From NCBI GenBank assembly GCA_030052745.1, contig JANBVO010000050.1, positions 65,985-129,984 of the forward strand: a stretch of DNA of 64,000 bases, given 5' to 3'. This DNA is from Pleurostoma richardsiae. Lineage: Eukaryota; Ascomycota; Sordariomycetes; Calosphaeriales; Pleurostomataceae. The stretch's first letter is position 1; each line of letters starts with the position of its first letter. The notes under the pieces are model-generated. The model was not told the DNA's origin and searched no databases. It saw nothing but the letters and a program-made list of their open reading frames with translations. Both the position numbers and the translations under genes were made by a program. Below, in pieces: positions 48,459 through 58,987 of this stretch.

Positions 48459-49929
48459 ATGGCTCCCAAGCGCATTCCCGCCGAAGACGTCGACGTGACG
48501 CCGCTGGCCCAGCCACTAAAGCTGGAGTTCAGCGGCAAGACCGCCAAGAACCGCTTCCTGAAGGCCGCCATGACCGAGCGGCTGTCAACGTGGGACCCTA
48601 CGGTTCTTGAGAAGCGCGGTGTCCCGACCAAGGAGCTCATCAATGTCTATCGGCGGTGGGGCGAGGGCGGGTACGGCGTCATCCTGACCGGCAACACGAT
48701 GATTGAGTACGACCAGCTAGAAGCCGCCGGAAATCCCATCATTCCGCGCGATGCGTCATTCTCGGGCGAGCGCTTTGAGGCCTTCAAGGAGCTCGCCACC
48801 GTCTCGAAGAAGCACGGTAGCCTGATCGTGTGCCAATTGAGCCATCCAGGTCGGCAGGTCCCAAGCCTTATCCAGCCCAACCCAATCTCCGCCAGTGATG
48901 TGCAGCTCGAAGGCGAAGTCATGGGCATGACATTCGCGAAGCCCCGGGCTATGGAGAAGAAGGACTTTGATGCAGTTATCGAGGGGTTTGCTCATGCAGC
49001 CGAGTACTGCTACAAAGCGGGATTCGACGGCATCCAGCTGCATGGCGCTCAGTAAGTGGCATCCGGCCTTCCTTGCAGCACGAATTACTGCTGCTAACAC
49101 GCATCCAGCGGCTACCTCCTCGCCCAATTCCTCGCCCCGTCGACAAACAAGCGGACCGACCAGTACGGCGGGTCCCTGCTCAACCGAGCCCGCATCATCC
49201 TCGAGATCACCGCGGCCATCCGGAAGCGCGTGCCAGACCCGGCCTTCGCTCTCGGCATCAAGGTCAACAGCGTCGAGTTCCAGGAGGGCGGCTTCTCGAC
49301 CGACGACTGCCGCGCGCTGTGCGGGGAGCTGGAGCGGCACGGCTTCGACTTCGTGGAGCTGTCGGGCGGCACCTATCAAGCGCTGGCCTTCGAGCACAAG
49401 CGCGAGTCGACCAAGAAGCGCGAGGCCTTCTTCATGGAGTTCGCCGAGAAGGTCATCCCAGAGCTGAAGAAGACCAAGGCGTACGTCACGGGCGGCCTGC
49501 GCACCGCGGCGGCAATGGTCAAGGCGCTGGAGACGGTGCATGGCATCGGACTGGGCCGGCCGGCGACCCACGAGTTTGACCTGCCGCAGAAGATTCTGGA
49601 TGGTCGGGCTAAGAGTGCCATCCAGTACAAGCTGGACGAACAGAATTTTGGCCTTACGAATGTCGCGGCCGGAACTCAGTAAGCCTCCCGCTTTTATGAT
49701 CTATTCAGTCTTGGGGGACGTGGACTAATGCGCACACAGAATCCGCCTCGTTGGCAAGGACAAGGAACCAATTGATATGAGTCAGGACAAATATGTCTTC
49801 GCCTTCATGCAGTCCATGGAGAACTGGTCCGAAGAGCTGGCAAACAACAAGGACGGGACGAAGTATGGCTATGTCGACATCGAGGGCGTGGAACTGAACC
49901 CTTACGGAACGCCGTACGGCGAAAATTAA
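48459..49929 (+). CDS. Old-yellow-enzyme-type NADH:flavin oxidoreductase
   Basis: An FMN-dependent reductase of the OYE/NADH oxidase family, typically reducing activated C=C bonds such as enones. Exons 48459-49051, 49109-49678 and 49740-49929 encode 450 residues. Features of the TIM barrel are [13 protein letters not shown] near residue 30, [10 protein letters not shown] (near 68), [10 protein letters not shown] (near 126), [32 protein letters not shown] split over the first junction (His and Asn/Thr positions for substrate and FMN), and [10 protein letters not shown] with GIGLGRP near residue 345-365 for the FMN phosphate. Both introns are GT-AG. It shares a divergent upstream region with the P450, so joint control is possible. 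Confidence 0.93.
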
Positions 49930-50163
49930 AGACCTCCATGCCCTGTGGCTTAACTGGTAGAGATAAAGCCTAAGTATAACTGCGGATAGAATGGCCATAG
50001 ATGTTTATAACCTCTACACTGCATATAGAGTGAATATAGCGTCGTCTTGTTCACCAATCTTGACCTTGGCGAAAAGATAGCAGGAATGATATATCAAAAT
50101 CCATGATATCCACTACCCACGCGACTTAGAACGACAAACTCACTCGTGACACAGGAGACTCCA

Positions 50164-51312
50164 CTATGTGAATGCATTGGTCACCGACTCACACCAGTTC
50201 CAGAACGTGTTGATCAGCCCGGTCCCGCCATCTTTCTCGTCCTTCATGTTAACCTCAATGTCTTCCGGTATCACACCAAAGCGGCCCCACGGGATGGTGT
50301 ACGTGCCGTTCTTGTCGGCCGTGATTTGCGGCGAGAGTCCGGCAAAAAGCTCCGAGAACGCGCCATACTTGGCCGGTTTCATTAAGATGCCCTAACACCA
50401 TAGTCAATGAGCGACGCGCTGTCCGGGCAGCAGACCAAGAAGGAGTACGTACCATCATCGTCTGCATCAGTTTGTTGTTCCGCTGGAGCTCCGTCCTCAT
50501 GAGTCCCGGGTTCACGCTCTGCATCGGTTCATCAGCCGTCAATCCCAGTCACCTCCTTCTGAAAGGACTCGTCGCTCACCACATTGATAACACCCTTATC
50601 CCCCAACTTTTCTGCCCACTTCCTCGCGAGCCACACGTCGCCGACCTTGCTCTCCATGTAATTATCCATACCGCCCGGGAGCAGTTTTGGCGCTCCCTCC
50701 TTCTCATCCCAGATGATTCCCCCCTTCGGGGTCGAGTACGCGATGAACGAGGACACCCACACGACCCGCACGCTGGCCTTCTCAGTCGCGTGGTCTTGCG
50801 CCGTCTTCACTAGCAGCGGCTCGAGGCACCGCGACAGTAGGTGCGGGCCCAGGCAGTTGGTCGCCATCCTCAGCTCGTGACCCTGTGCGCTCCGCGCGTC
50901 CAGCGGCGTCAGCATGACGCCCGCGTTGTGGAACAGCACGTCCAGTCGCGTCTCCCGGGCCATGAACTGCCGCGCCGCCGGCGCCACGGTGGCGAGATCG
51001 GACAGGTCGAGCAGCAGGGACTCCGCACGGCCCATGCTCTGGGGGAACTCGGCCTTGAGGGTGCTGATGGCGCGCTTGATCTTCTCGGGGGAGCGGGCTG
51101 CGACGTAGACTGTGGCGTTCTTGCCGTAGAGGATCTTGGCGAGCTCGAGGCCCATGCCGGAGGTTGAGCCGGTTACGAGGAAGACCTGCAGGTGTCAGAT
51201 AGGCCTAGAAAGTAGTGGAAGATCGGTGCCGTACCTTGCCCGTCTGGTCTGGCAGCTCTTTGTCCGTGAACTGCGGCTTGGGCGGGAAAACCTGGTCTAG
51301 GGGCGATGGCAT
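50164..51312 (-). CDS. Short-chain dehydrogenase, retinol-dehydrogenase-like
   Basis: An NADP-dependent SDR with unknown substrate. Exons on the minus strand: 51312-51235, 51185-50580, 50518-50453 and 50391-50164, encoding 325 residues, all introns in phase 0. The cofactor loop GSTSGMG lies near residue 32, NAG (HNAGVM) near 116, and the catalytic YMESK near residue 205, followed by SVNPGLMRT. The length and the proline-rich N-terminal extension (FPPKPQFTDKELPD) match the common fungal retinol-dehydrogenase-like SDRs such as WW-domain oxidoreductase homologues. It ends 234 bases from the convergent OYE-type gene. A telomere-like repeat lies about 370 bases upstream of its start. Confidence 0.9.
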
Positions 51313-52090
51313 CGTGGCTTTGTGTGAAAGCTTTAGGCACTTAGGATCTTTTCTGGGTGTGATATGGGTTTCACTTGTGGTAGAAATGCTAGGAGATATT
51401 GGGGAGAGGCTGTCTGGTGAGACTTTAGAACTTCTATAGAGAGTGACAGCCTGCCCCTTTTTGTACTTCCAGCACCTGCTGGCTGCTCCCGGAAGGCCTT
51501 GTCATTTTGGATCGCGTCTGTCACTAAGTCCGGGGACGGGCTATCCATCACGAGAACCACGCCGTGTATCGGCTGCGGCTGATGACCCCATCCCCAGGCA
51601 GACAGAGCGTCGTTTCCAGGCCGCGCATAAACGCCGGGCGAGGTAGCGGAAGTGCCGTGTCCGGGCTGTGCTGCGTCCGGCTTTAGGGTTAGGGTTGACC
51701 GGACGGCTCCGGAGCGCGTCTCCACATTAATCGGCTTTGCGGAATAAGAGGAGGCCTGCAAAGCCGAAAGCTTCAGCGGTCCGGGGAAACGCCCCGCTCC
51801 GAATCATTCAAAACGACGCAAGTCCGCCCTTGACCGGGACGGCACTCTGAATCTCTCCGCTTATCCTCCGTCGCTGTCCTTCGGTGCTACAGAAGGTCTC
51901 CGTCGTGGAGATAAGTATCCGGGCCGCACCAGTGTGACTTGTTCACTGCGTATGGTATTACGTATATACACCCAGACTCGGCTTCTTTCCGATGTACAAC
52001 GTATCATGTGCCTGAATCACACCTGTTCTCTGCTCTTTTCTGGACTGACAACGTCCCCATCAGTGCTTCCTAGGGCTCAAGTCATCCCGT
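51313..52090. other. Intergenic region with telomere-like repeat
   Basis: About 780 bases between the SDR start and the end of the deacetylase gene. Apart from the TTAGGG-type repeat listed separately, nothing is seen. Confidence 0.5.
51683..51696 (+). repeat. Interstitial telomere-like repeat
   Basis: TTAGGGTTAGGGTT, two full telomeric units plus the first two bases of a third. It may be a relic of an end-joining event or a telobox-like promoter motif. Confidence 0.7.
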
Positions 52091-53015
52091 TCAACAGCTG
52101 CTCTGTCCATTGCTCGTGAAGTTCCCAGGTTGATACGCGCCATCAGCATCGCCAAGACACTCAGCTATTGTAGTGCATGCATCAGCAGTCGTCCGCTCGA
52201 AAACAGTACACACCGGCAGTGTGGTCAGGTGGGAATTTCACATACCGACCGTCACGAGCTGCAGGCTGTTCGTCTTGGCCCAATTGATGAGCCACGGCAC
52301 AAGCTGATTGACCGTCGTGTCGTACGTCTCATGCATCAGGGGTATGTGCCCGTTCCCCTTCGCGCCCGCCTGCTGGAACTTCTGCTCGCTCTGCCCCGGC
52401 GTCTGGTGGTTCCAGTCGCCGGCGTCGACGTCATCGGTGATGATCTTGTAGCCCAGCTGGCACATCACCGACTGCACGGACCCGCTCGTCTCGAGGTACG
52501 GCGGCCGCATGTACGCGGGCTTCTTGCCGAAGATGTTGGCGAATGCCTGCTCCACCTTGGTCATCTCCGTCGTCAGCTGGCTCGCCGACATCTGGCCCAC
52601 GTGGCCGTGCGTCCAGGTGTGCGAGGCGACCTGGTGGCCGCTGTCGAAGGCGCTCTTGACTGCCTTGGCCTGGTTGTAGATGCAGCCTTGACTCTACGGT
52701 TAGCGTCGTCACCTCATCGTCTCACACAATGGCCCCCTTACCATAGAGTGTCCCCGTGAAGAAGAACGTCCCCTTCGCGCCGGCCGTGTTCAGCTTGTCG
52801 ACTAGCGCCTGCGTATAAGTGTACGGGCCGTCGTCAAAGGCTAGCGCCAGGTACCCGGGCTTTGAGCACTGCGTATAGACGGTACCAGGGGTCGCTGCGC
52901 GGTTGAATAGCTTGACAGGATCTATAGCTGGATAGGCCGAGACACTGAGGGCGAAGAGCGTCGCGCTTAGAACCGAATATGGCCTCATTGTCTGCTTGAC
53001 AATTATGCTTTTCAT
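52091..53015 (-). CDS. Secreted polysaccharide deacetylase (chitin deacetylase-like, CE4)
   Basis: Removes acetyl groups from chitin or chito-oligosaccharides outside the cell; in fungi this serves wall remodelling or hiding of chitin. Exons on the minus strand: 53015-52742, 52686-52246 and 52164-52091, encoding 262 residues; a start at 52988 has a better context and would give 253. A signal peptide spans the hydrophobic stretch YSVLSATLFALSVSA. The CE4 motifs are present in order: AFDDGPYT (catalytic base and metal Asp), SHTWTH (the two metal His), RPPYLE, DDVDAGDW, and a C-terminal PLMHETY (catalytic His). The last short exon ends in AECLGDADGAY and a tail of Asn, Ser and Cys. No chitin-binding module or GPI signal is seen. 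Confidence 0.92.
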
Positions 53016-53528
53016 AGCTAAGGAAGATGCCTACGGGGCCTGCACGCTGACGGCATTCAGAGATATTTAGGACCGCAACGGACGATACTCAGCTAGCCAC
53101 CATTTCCTCGGAATAGACTACTATACTTGTTGAGAGGTATAGATGAGCAATACTTTGGAAACAGAACCTCGGGCTGATTCGATTCCTCGTCCGCTGTGAC
53201 ACTAGAGCCGTCGTTCTATTAACCCGGCTCGGCATTGCGGCCTGCCCCGCGCCAGGTGTGGCCGGCAATATAAATGAAGGATAAATGCAATCTTGCGGTA
53301 TTCTAATGTTGCGATAGGATGGCGCGAGCTAGATGGACTTGGCGACGATGAGAGTCGAATGGACCCAAATAAGAATCCAAGGTATTCGATCCGCTGTCTT
53401 ATGCTCCCGCCAGCTGCTGGCATGAAATCTGTGGCATCCTAGCCTACTAGTGACACGCCCTCGCCGAATTCTCCAAAATCCGGCGAGCATCCTCGACGCG
53501 CGCGGCCGCTATGTTGATGTCCCCATCA
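53016..53528. other. Intergenic region
   Basis: About 510 bases between the deacetylase start and the end of the FAD monooxygenase gene. Nothing else is seen. Confidence 0.5.
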
Positions 53529-55307
53529 TCAAGTCTTTTGGCAAAGAGCCCTAGCTAATACGTCTTGCCAGTCCCGAGGCTGAGGTTCTCGCCATGCTCC
53601 GCGCCAGGCGATTATCCCGTCTGGCCGCACTAGCACGGCCTCGTAGTCCTTTGTGTGCTTTGCCCATTCGCCGGCAGTGTCTGTCCAGCCACCGCTGCCG
53701 ATCAACTCAACAGTAACAAGGTCACTTACAAACTGCTCCCATCTTCTGTTGGTCGCTACCAGTAGGAACCTGTTTTGGGGGATGAGATCGCGTATAGCGA
53801 CCGTTTCCCCAGCTTTTGTGAGCCAGACATGTGGTATGTTGTGACCTGGTATGGTAGACGGGAAGAAGAACTCCGAGTTCAGCTCTCCGTCTTCGAGAAG
53901 CTGACCTTCGTGGTTATTTGCCTTGCCTTCGCCGTCGACATCGACTGATGGGTAAAACCAGCCCACCTCGGCCCCGGGGGCTTTGAACTCCAAGTCCAAT
54001 ATTTTCATCGCCTTCTTCACCGCCTCCACCTTCGCAGCGTGCTCTGGGTGTGTGTCGTCGAAAAAGGGCGCAATCGCTGCCGCATTTTCTTCTGACGATT
54101 TCGTCGGATCCATCCCCAGGGCCACATCCATGACAAGTCCGTGGAAACGCATGTTGCGTAGGCTCGACAGCCCGACGCGGCGCCCTATTGGTCGGCGCTC
54201 GGTATCGTAGCTCTGGAGGAGACCCTCGTATGCCCACTCGTCCTTGAGCGCAAGCTCCACTTTCCAGACAAGGTTCTGTACGTCTTGAATCCCTGTGTTC
54301 ATGCCCAAGGCGCCAAACGGCGGGATCTTGTGTGCAGCATCTCCGACGAGGAACACCCGTCCAACTCGGTATCGTTCGGCCGAGAGACACTGGACGTTCC
54401 AGTGGCTGATAGTGATCACCTCGATGGGCAGATCCCGCAGCCTTAGTGAGCTGCGCAGCCGAGCTATGCTCGCTGCTTCATCGAACCTGGCCGGGTCGGA
54501 CTCGGCAATGGCAAATCCAAAGACCCACTCCTCGCTCTGTTGCGCCTCTGGACTATCCAGAGGCCAGGGTCCAATTTGGTACAAGTACCCTGTCCGCACG
54601 CTTCCGCCCTTGTCCGGGTGAGTGAACCAGGTGATGAAGTTGGTCGGATCAGGATGCCGGGACCTGATGGGCGCTCGGAAGTGCACCGACACCATGTCCA
54701 TGATGTCCCGCTCGCCAAGCCAGGGCACGCCGAGCTGGGTTGTGATACTCCGGCCTCCGTCGGCGGCAATCACGAAACGAGCGAACACCTCCTTGTCCGC
54801 CTGGCCCTCGGCCCGTACTGTTAGCACGACTCCGTCGTCCACCTCCCGCAGCCCGGTGACCTCGGAGCAGTACCTTAGCGCATCGGGATTCAGCTCCCTC
54901 GCGCGGGCCACTAGGACGGGCTCAAGCCTAATCTGCGGCAGAATCTCGTACCGACTAGGGCTGAAAGCGGCGTACTCTTCAGCGTACTTGCCGCCGCCCC
55001 AGGCGTCCCGACTACAGACCTCGCGCCCGTCTTCTCCGAGTCCCGTGTACCAGGCCGTACGGCCCTTGATGTCGTCCGGGCAAGCGATGGAGCGGACGGC
55101 CTGCTCGATGCCCATGGTCCGAAAAATCTCCATCGTCCGTTGGTTGATGCCGCATGCCTTTGGGTGGATTGAGGTGCCTGGGTGTCGCTCGAAGAGCACG
55201 TGCGGAATATTGCGCTGAGAGAGAAGGATACTGGCGGAGAGACCGATGGTCCCGCCGCCTATGATGGCTACCGGGAAGCGCTCCATGGTGCCCTCACGGC
55301 CTGCCAT
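53529..55307 (-). CDS. FAD-dependent aromatic monooxygenase (PheA/PHBH type)
   Basis: A flavoprotein hydroxylase of the FAD_binding_3 family, usually acting on phenols or polyketide-like aromatics with NAD(P)H. A single exon encodes 592 residues from the ATG at 55307 (MAGREG); an ATG seven codons downstream is also possible. The Rossmann motif GGGTIGLSAS lies near residue 17, the substrate-side DG motif in VIAADGGRS near 186, and the GD motif in VFLVGDAAHKIPPFGALGMNTGIQD near residue 320-345. The C-terminal 180 residues form the thioredoxin-like domain typical of phenol hydroxylase-type enzymes. It is the largest intact enzyme of the redox block. No intron is needed, which contrasts with its neighbours. 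Confidence 0.93.
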   Translation of the reverse strand: MAGREGTMERFPVAIIGGGTIGLSASILLSQRNIPHVLFERHPGTSIHPKACGINQRTMEIFRTMGIEQAVRSIACPDDIKGRTAWYTGLGEDGREVCSRDAWGGGKYAEEYAAFSPSRYEILPQIRLEPVLVARARELNPDALRYCSEVTGLREVDDGVVLTVRAEGQADKEVFARFVIAADGGRSITTQLGVPWLGERDIMDMVSVHFRAPIRSRHPDPTNFITWFTHPDKGGSVRTGYLYQIGPWPLDSPEAQQSEEWVFGFAIAESDPARFDEAASIARLRSSLRLRDLPIEVITISHWNVQCLSAERYRVGRVFLVGDAAHKIPPFGALGMNTGIQDVQNLVWKVELALKDEWAYEGLLQSYDTERRPIGRRVGLSSLRNMRFHGLVMDVALGMDPTKSSEENAAAIAPFFDDTHPEHAAKVEAVKKAMKILDLEFKAPGAEVGWFYPSVDVDGEGKANNHEGQLLEDGELNSEFFFPSTIPGHNIPHVWLTKAGETVAIRDLIPQNRFLLVATNRRWEQFVSDLVTVELIGSGGWTDTAGEWAKHTKDYEAVLVRPDGIIAWRGAWREPQPRDWQDVLARALCQKT

Positions 55308-55614
55308 AATTATCCGGGGCTATAGATGGTTCCAAGTGATACTTGGAGTATCAACACATCTCCGGATGGGCAAGAAAGAAGCTAACGACACTTGCGAGTT
55401 ATCGCTCTCAATTCTGCCGCTCCTCGCGGTCGGGTGGGTAACGGACTCTAGTAATAAGCCCCTAGCGCCTACGGGCTTAGCCCGCATCAAGTGATCGACG
55501 CCGGGAGATTCCGACATCGTCTCGAAGGATTCTGGAATAAAATTCCAACCTCAGGTGGTGGCCGTGAAAGATAGTCTGTAACATGCAGTCGCCGGAGCTT
55601 AGATTCACATGTCC
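55308..55614. other. Intergenic region
   Basis: About 300 bases between the monooxygenase start and the decayed gene to its right. Presumably the monooxygenase promoter. Confidence 0.45.
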
Positions 55615-56718
55615 TTATGAGACACCACGGTGTTCCATAGATGGCAAATCAGATTTTACAAGGAAAGTCGAGAATCTCACTGATCTTGAGAACGTGCATT
55701 TTATCTTCCTGAAATACCTGTTTTGTGGCAGATTGATGTCGGCGATGGTCCTGTCGTATATAATGGGGATACTGAACCTCCAACTGGCTTTACACGCTTC
55801 GTCAGGAGTGGACATCTTGTCATTACCGCTGCGATCGTGCCGGGTAGTCAAGTTTCCTGACACCCCATCAATAATGGATATTCGGATCCTAGGTCGAGGT
55901 GCTAAGGTCCCATCGTCCCATAGACTATACTCAGGAATAAGCTCGAGGAGAACGCGTCTGACTTTGAAATAACATACCATTACTGACTGCAGTAGCTGTG
56001 AAGGTATATTGGGGCTCTTTAGGTAGTGGAATGAAGTTTCGTATCTCAGCGTGACGTGAATGCTTGCCCCAGATAGCCCGAAGATCCGTCCCGAAACGAC
56101 GGTCGTATAGCTTGAGAGCTGTGTGAAAATTGACGCCTGACTTGATGCCATGGTGATGTCCATGACCGGGGACATGGTGGCGTCGAGCACTTTCGAGATG
56201 ACTGCCGTTATCCCTTCCAAACAGGACAAATCGGAGCAGTCTCCGAGGATCTGTAACCGCGAGGACTGCCTTAGCCGCTATCGCTATGGCACGGGAACAG
56301 TGTCGGTGGAACTGAGCGAGGTCTGATTAGGGAGCCAGTCCATTGGAAGTTAATTTGGCTACAGGTCGAACATATCCACATCATACACCCCGGTACACGC
56401 CGCCACGATGTCCTTGCTAGGGAGCACTGATTGCCGGAAAGCTTCCTGGGCCCGCGTTTTCGCACCGAGTTCCGGCATGTTGACTCTCGGTAAGCCTGAT
56501 TCATCTGGTTCTTTTGTGTTTTAAGTTGAGCTAAAACCGAATTAACTGGTGGCGATCACCGAACTTGATGCACCTACACCTACTAGTGATGGTCAATGGC
56601 CCTGCAGTGCGCTCTAGCAGCATGGTTTCCACCTCCCTAGAGTAAGGATAAGCTGTTTTCTGTGATACTTCAGTTTAGAGCGTGCAGCGTGTGCTCGCTG
56701 CCAACGTTGAGCTAGTAG
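55615..56718 (-). pseudogene. Decayed gene, possibly a regulator, eight in-frame stops
   Basis: One frame can be read over about 1.1 kb on the minus strand without an indel. It is interrupted by stops starting at 56616 (TAG), 56595 (TGA), 56544 (TAA), 56523 (TAA), 56361 (TAG), 56352 (TAA), 56286 (TAG) and 56280 (TAG). Between them the text looks like real protein, with Ser/Pro/Asp-rich segments such as TKEPDESGLPRV and DVDMFDL and, after the last stop, over 200 open codons to TGA or another stop at 55615. The TAG and TAA codons can arise from Gln codons by C-to-T at CpA, as in RIP. A basic stretch ARSKLKYHRK near the start vaguely recalls a zinc-cluster helix, but the cysteines do not fit, so the identity is open. 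The DNA is AT-richer than its neighbours. Confidence 0.5.
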
Positions 56719-57121
56719 CCCGGTTAAGCTAGTGGCCATAAGCCAATGTGCTTATCTCGATCACCTCGGCAGCGATTGGCGGGGTGAGCTACTCAACGCG
56801 ACACTGTTAATGTCAATCGCGCCCTTTCACGCCGCCACAAACGCTTCACCATGGCAAGGCCGTTGCGTACGATATAGATCCCGAGGATCCGTTATACGAG
56901 CGGACTCAGCGGCGTATGTCGACCGTACTGTGTTATTGTCAACCGCAGATCCTGGAGCTGCCATACGTCAATAGATAGGCAGCGAAAGGTCGAGTCTTCT
57001 GTCCCTCGTGCCATCAGGTCACGATCGCTGTCATTCGTGGCGAGACCTTCAATCCTCAGAACGAAGGTGGCCACGCTCTCCCCTCTCAATGGTCTCTGAA
57101 ATCAATTTGGCGAGCGCAAAC
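56719..57121. other. Intergenic region
   Basis: About 400 bases upstream of the GFA-domain gene, presumably holding its promoter. Nothing else is seen. Confidence 0.45.
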
Positions 57122-57568
57122 ATGGAGGTCCAGTGCCAATGCGGCACCGTCACCTTCACCATCCCCCGAGCCGCCCCGCTGGACGTCTACCACTGCCACT
57201 GCACCGAGTGCCGCCGGCAGTCCGCCTCCGCCTTCGGCACCTCCGCCATCTTCCCCGCCGATGCCGTATTCCCTCTCGCCCCGGACCTCTCCGCCAAGCT
57301 CCGCGTCTGGACGCGGCCGGCCAAAGAGGGGCGCACGATGGACTGCTACTTCTGCCGGACGTGCGGAGCGCGCATCATGCACCGCACCCGGGAGGCGGAC
57401 GGCACGGAGCGGCCGACGGTTAGCGTGAAAGGCGGCCTGCTGGATGGGCTGGACTGGGGGGTTGGAAAGCATATCTACACGGAGGGCGCCGTGGTTCCTA
57501 TCCCGGAGGGGGCAGAGGTCTGGGAGGGGTCGCCGGAGCCTGTGGAGGCAAGACCGGAAACGAAGTGA
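57122..57568 (+). CDS. GFA-domain (Mss4-fold, zinc-binding) protein
   Basis: A protein of the glutathione-dependent formaldehyde-activating (GFA/CENP-V) family. These bind zinc; a few members act on glutathione adducts, most are untested. A single exon encodes 148 residues. I chose the ATG at 57122 because of its AAC-ATG-G context and because the domain begins at once (MEVQCQCG); the in-frame ATG at 57089 would add 11 residues. Zinc ligands are visible as QCQCG (residues 4-7), HCHCTECRR (25-33) and CRTCG (near 78-82). The end is rich in Pro and Glu. A small detoxifying-type enzyme suits the neighbouring oxidoreductases, but no direct link is shown. Confidence 0.9.
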   Translation: MEVQCQCGTVTFTIPRAAPLDVYHCHCTECRRQSASAFGTSAIFPADAVFPLAPDLSAKLRVWTRPAKEGRTMDCYFCRTCGARIMHRTREADGTERPTVSVKGGLLDGLDWGVGKHIYTEGAVVPIPEGAEVWEGSPEPVEARPETK

Positions 57569-57883
57569 TAGGGCGTTGTGTGTTTCAGGTTGCTTTTATA
57601 GATATTGTCTACTTCAGATTGTTTTCCTCGAGAGATAGTGCTGTTAACAACAAGGACGGTTTCGATTGCTTTCATGTACCTGGCTCCTGGTGCTGGCATT
57701 GAAAGATGGTTTCATGATAGTATACTTCAACTTAATTTTCCTCCAAGTCTCTATATGAAGACTAACGTCACGCACCCATTGCTATATCACCGCCTCCCGC
57801 CTCAGAACAAGGCCACAAACTCTTCGAGCGACCACCCCAGCAGCTGAACCACGTCCCCTTCGAGGACTCCGATTCGACAAACC
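57569..57883. other. Convergent intergenic region
   Basis: About 315 bases between the convergent GFA and Cys-rich genes, probably 3' untranslated regions. Confidence 0.5.
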
Positions 57884-58291
57884 CTAAAAGCTGCAGGTCC
57901 CGTTCACTGCCGGCCGCACCTTCGAGCACGCCCTATCCAGGCCCACGCAAGCACACCCGGTGACCTGGAAGCACCGCTCGCCGGCGGCGCAGTCGGCGCT
58001 CGTCCCGCATGCGCGGTACGCCGAGCAGCTGTCGTCGGAGTTGAAGCAGATCCCCTCGCCCTCGGTGGTCAGGTTGCACCAGCACGAGGTGCCCGCGCAC
58101 GAGTACTCCGCGTCCAGGGCGCTGCAGGCCGCCTCGGCGGGCTGGCAGTTGGGCACGGCGGTGAGGTTCAGGGGCGGGTCGCGGCGGTGGAGCAGCGCCG
58201 TGCCGGGGAGGAGCTTGCCGTGGATGGTCGGGGGCTGGAGCACTGCTGCATTGGAGAGGCCCAGGAGGAGGGTGACAATTAGGGACTTCAT
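57884..58291 (-). CDS. Small secreted cysteine-rich protein
   Basis: A single exon encodes 135 residues from the ATG at 58291. Upstream in-frame codons do not look like a signal peptide, whereas MKSLIVTLLLGLSNAAV does. After a short spacer ending in a Kex2-type site (HRRD) the remaining part holds 14 cysteines in about 88 residues, with spacings such as CxC and CAxxxxC and two NLT sites. An even number of cysteines fits a disulphide-stabilised extracellular protein. I do not recognise the family. It has features shared with fungal effector candidates, wall proteins and antimicrobial peptides, and I cannot choose between them. A TATA-like site lies about 65 bases upstream of the start. Confidence 0.75.
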   Translation of the reverse strand: MKSLIVTLLLGLSNAAVLQPPTIHGKLLPGTALLHRRDPPLNLTAVPNCQPAEAACSALDAEYSCAGTSCWCNLTTEGEGICFNSDDSCSAYRACGTSADCAAGERCFQVTGCACVGLDRACSKVRPAVNGTCSF

Positions 58292-58987
58292 TGTTGCGAG
58301 GAGCAGGGCGAGGCGCGGCGAGGGCTTTGCTCGTGACCGCCGAGTGGAGGGGCATATAAGGAGTTCCAAGACATTGGAGGAAGCCGCTCCGTTTATGTGC
58401 ACGTCGAGTAGTGGAGGGTTGTGCCTATAGACGATCAGCACAAGTGTACCTCTGCTGTCACTTGCAAAGTGCCGGCAGCAACAGACATGCGAGACGGCAA
58501 TTAGCCGTCAGATAGAGTTCGGGACACAGATCTCAGGGCGACGCCAAGTTTTGCAATCAGCTCCTGGGCTGATCCCGCACTATCAAGCCACGAGAGGCTA
58601 AATACGATGATACCAGAGTCGCTCCCGTACCTCCGGTTATGTAAAAGTCGGATGCCCGCCAGTAAGTTAGCAGCTGTGGCAAGCTTATACGGGTCGGCAA
58701 ACAGCAACGTTGCAGTGGATGGTTCTTTCGCTGTTCGAGCGTGGAACGCTGCAGGTGATAGTCCAATGTTTCGACAAAAGTGCTGGCATGTCGATCTTGT
58801 CCAGAGTCCTCCACCTAGAGATGGAGGCGAGAAGCTTATTCATAACTCATTAATTGTATGCAAAGTTACCTGCCTATTCCAACCATCCATGAGTATCTTG
58901 ATGCATTCTGAGCCTCCAAACAACGAAGAACATATCAACGGTCCTTCACCGCCGCCAATTTCCCAACCCAACTGATCCCATGGCTGC
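58292..58987. other. Intergenic region
   Basis: About 700 bases between the Cys-rich gene and the end of the reductase gene. Open frames near 58600-58975 lack a recognisable pattern. No gene is supported. Confidence 0.45.
58354..58359 (-). promoter_or_regulatory. TATA-like site of Cys-rich protein gene
   Basis: TTATAT on the minus strand, about 63-68 bases upstream of the start codon at 58291. Confidence 0.35.

Noticed and set aside
49938-49970. Sequence like the 5' half of a tRNA (GGCTTAACTGGTAGAG)
   Set aside because: No B box or 3' acceptor follows. It is probably chance in the 3' region of the flavin oxidoreductase gene.
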